Origin: Corallincola holothuriorum
GTDB taxonomy: Bacteria; Pseudomonadota; Gammaproteobacteria; Enterobacterales; Neiellaceae
Direction: 5' to 3'
Length of the DNA stretch: 64,000 nucleotides
Assembly (NCBI RefSeq): GCF_003336225.1
Contig: NZ_QPID01000001.1
Span: 617,549 to 681,548, forward strand
The position numbers were made by a program, and so were the translations under genes. Every line of letters starts with the position of its first letter. Position 1 is the stretch's first letter. Shown here in pieces: positions 63,978-64,000 of the stretch. The notes beneath the pieces were generated by a model. The model had not been told where the DNA came from, did no database searches, and saw only the letters and a program-made list of their open reading frames with translations.

Positions 63978-64000
63978 ATGAATTACAGTAGCATACTTTT
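63978..64000 (+). CDS. Start of an unidentified gene (partial)
   Basis: ATG AAT TAC AGT AGC ATA CTT, preceded by GGAGG at optimal spacing. Only seven codons are visible before the window ends, so the product is unknown. The fold-back element upstream is reminiscent of transposase genes protected from read-through translation, which is inference. Confidence 0.4.

Overview
The window looks like a chromosomal segment of a marine gammaproteobacterium of the broad Alteromonadales/Shewanella type. This is inferred from gene content only: SlyD, RlmF, an HscC cluster, a GntR-controlled methylcitrate operon, a pepsin-like protease of the shewasin kind, a split borosin locus and a complete phenylalanine/tyrosine degradation pathway. 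Base composition is near 50% GC and strong Shine-Dalgarno sequences precede most starts. No rRNA, tRNA or CRISPR array was seen.

Region by region. Positions 1-4.3 kb hold a tRNA-hydroxylating rhodanese (trhO, cut by the window edge), a YwbE protein, a DJ-1/PfpI protein and two esterases, with a tandemly duplicated non-coding repeat between the esterases. Positions 4.4-7.9 kb are one minus-strand operon: GNAT acetyltransferase, borosin-type alpha-N-methyltransferase, small helical precursor and a membrane diguanylate cyclase. This is a split borosin RiPP locus. A pepsin homologue, an EamA transporter, a secreted HEAT-like protein, mscS, slyD, a penicillin acylase, a HiPIP and a 61-aa protein follow.

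Positions 16.8-21.3 kb carry the methylcitrate cycle operon (GntR regulator, prpB, prpC, prpD) with two identical palindromic operators. Positions 21-25.7 kb hold small unknown genes, an SMI1/KNR4 protein and a class V aminotransferase. Positions 25.9-33.7 kb encode the route from phenylalanine to fumarate and acetoacetate: phhA and phhB, then hpd-hmgA-fahA-maiA. A PEP-CTERM-like protein and a TolB-like propeller protein lie between the two groups. Positions 33.7-36.2 kb hold a tandemly duplicated DUF6795-like gene next to a class 3 lipase, possibly an effector/immunity cassette.

Positions 36.5-45.9 kb are mixed household genes: cupins, a DUF1684 lipoprotein, an orphan solute-binding protein, a kelch protein, a thioredoxin-like protein, aqpZ, yceI and rlmF. 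Positions 46-50.2 kb hold a secreted DUF1501/DUF1800 pair, and 50.6-55.1 kb an HscC chaperone with a degenerate J-domain protein and a DUF1266 protein.

Positions 55.3-62.9 kb form a compact seven-gene operon in which every junction overlaps: chorismatase, radical SAM enzyme, two asparagine-synthetase-like enzymes, GT1 glycosyltransferase, a sugar-kinase-like protein with motifs in permuted order, and a PIG-L deacetylase. It reads as a biosynthetic cluster for an unrecognised amide- and amino-sugar-bearing product made from chorismate. The last kilobase shows an attC-like site beside a small membrane ORF and the first codons of a gene whose ribosome-binding site can be sequestered by an upstream inverted repeat.
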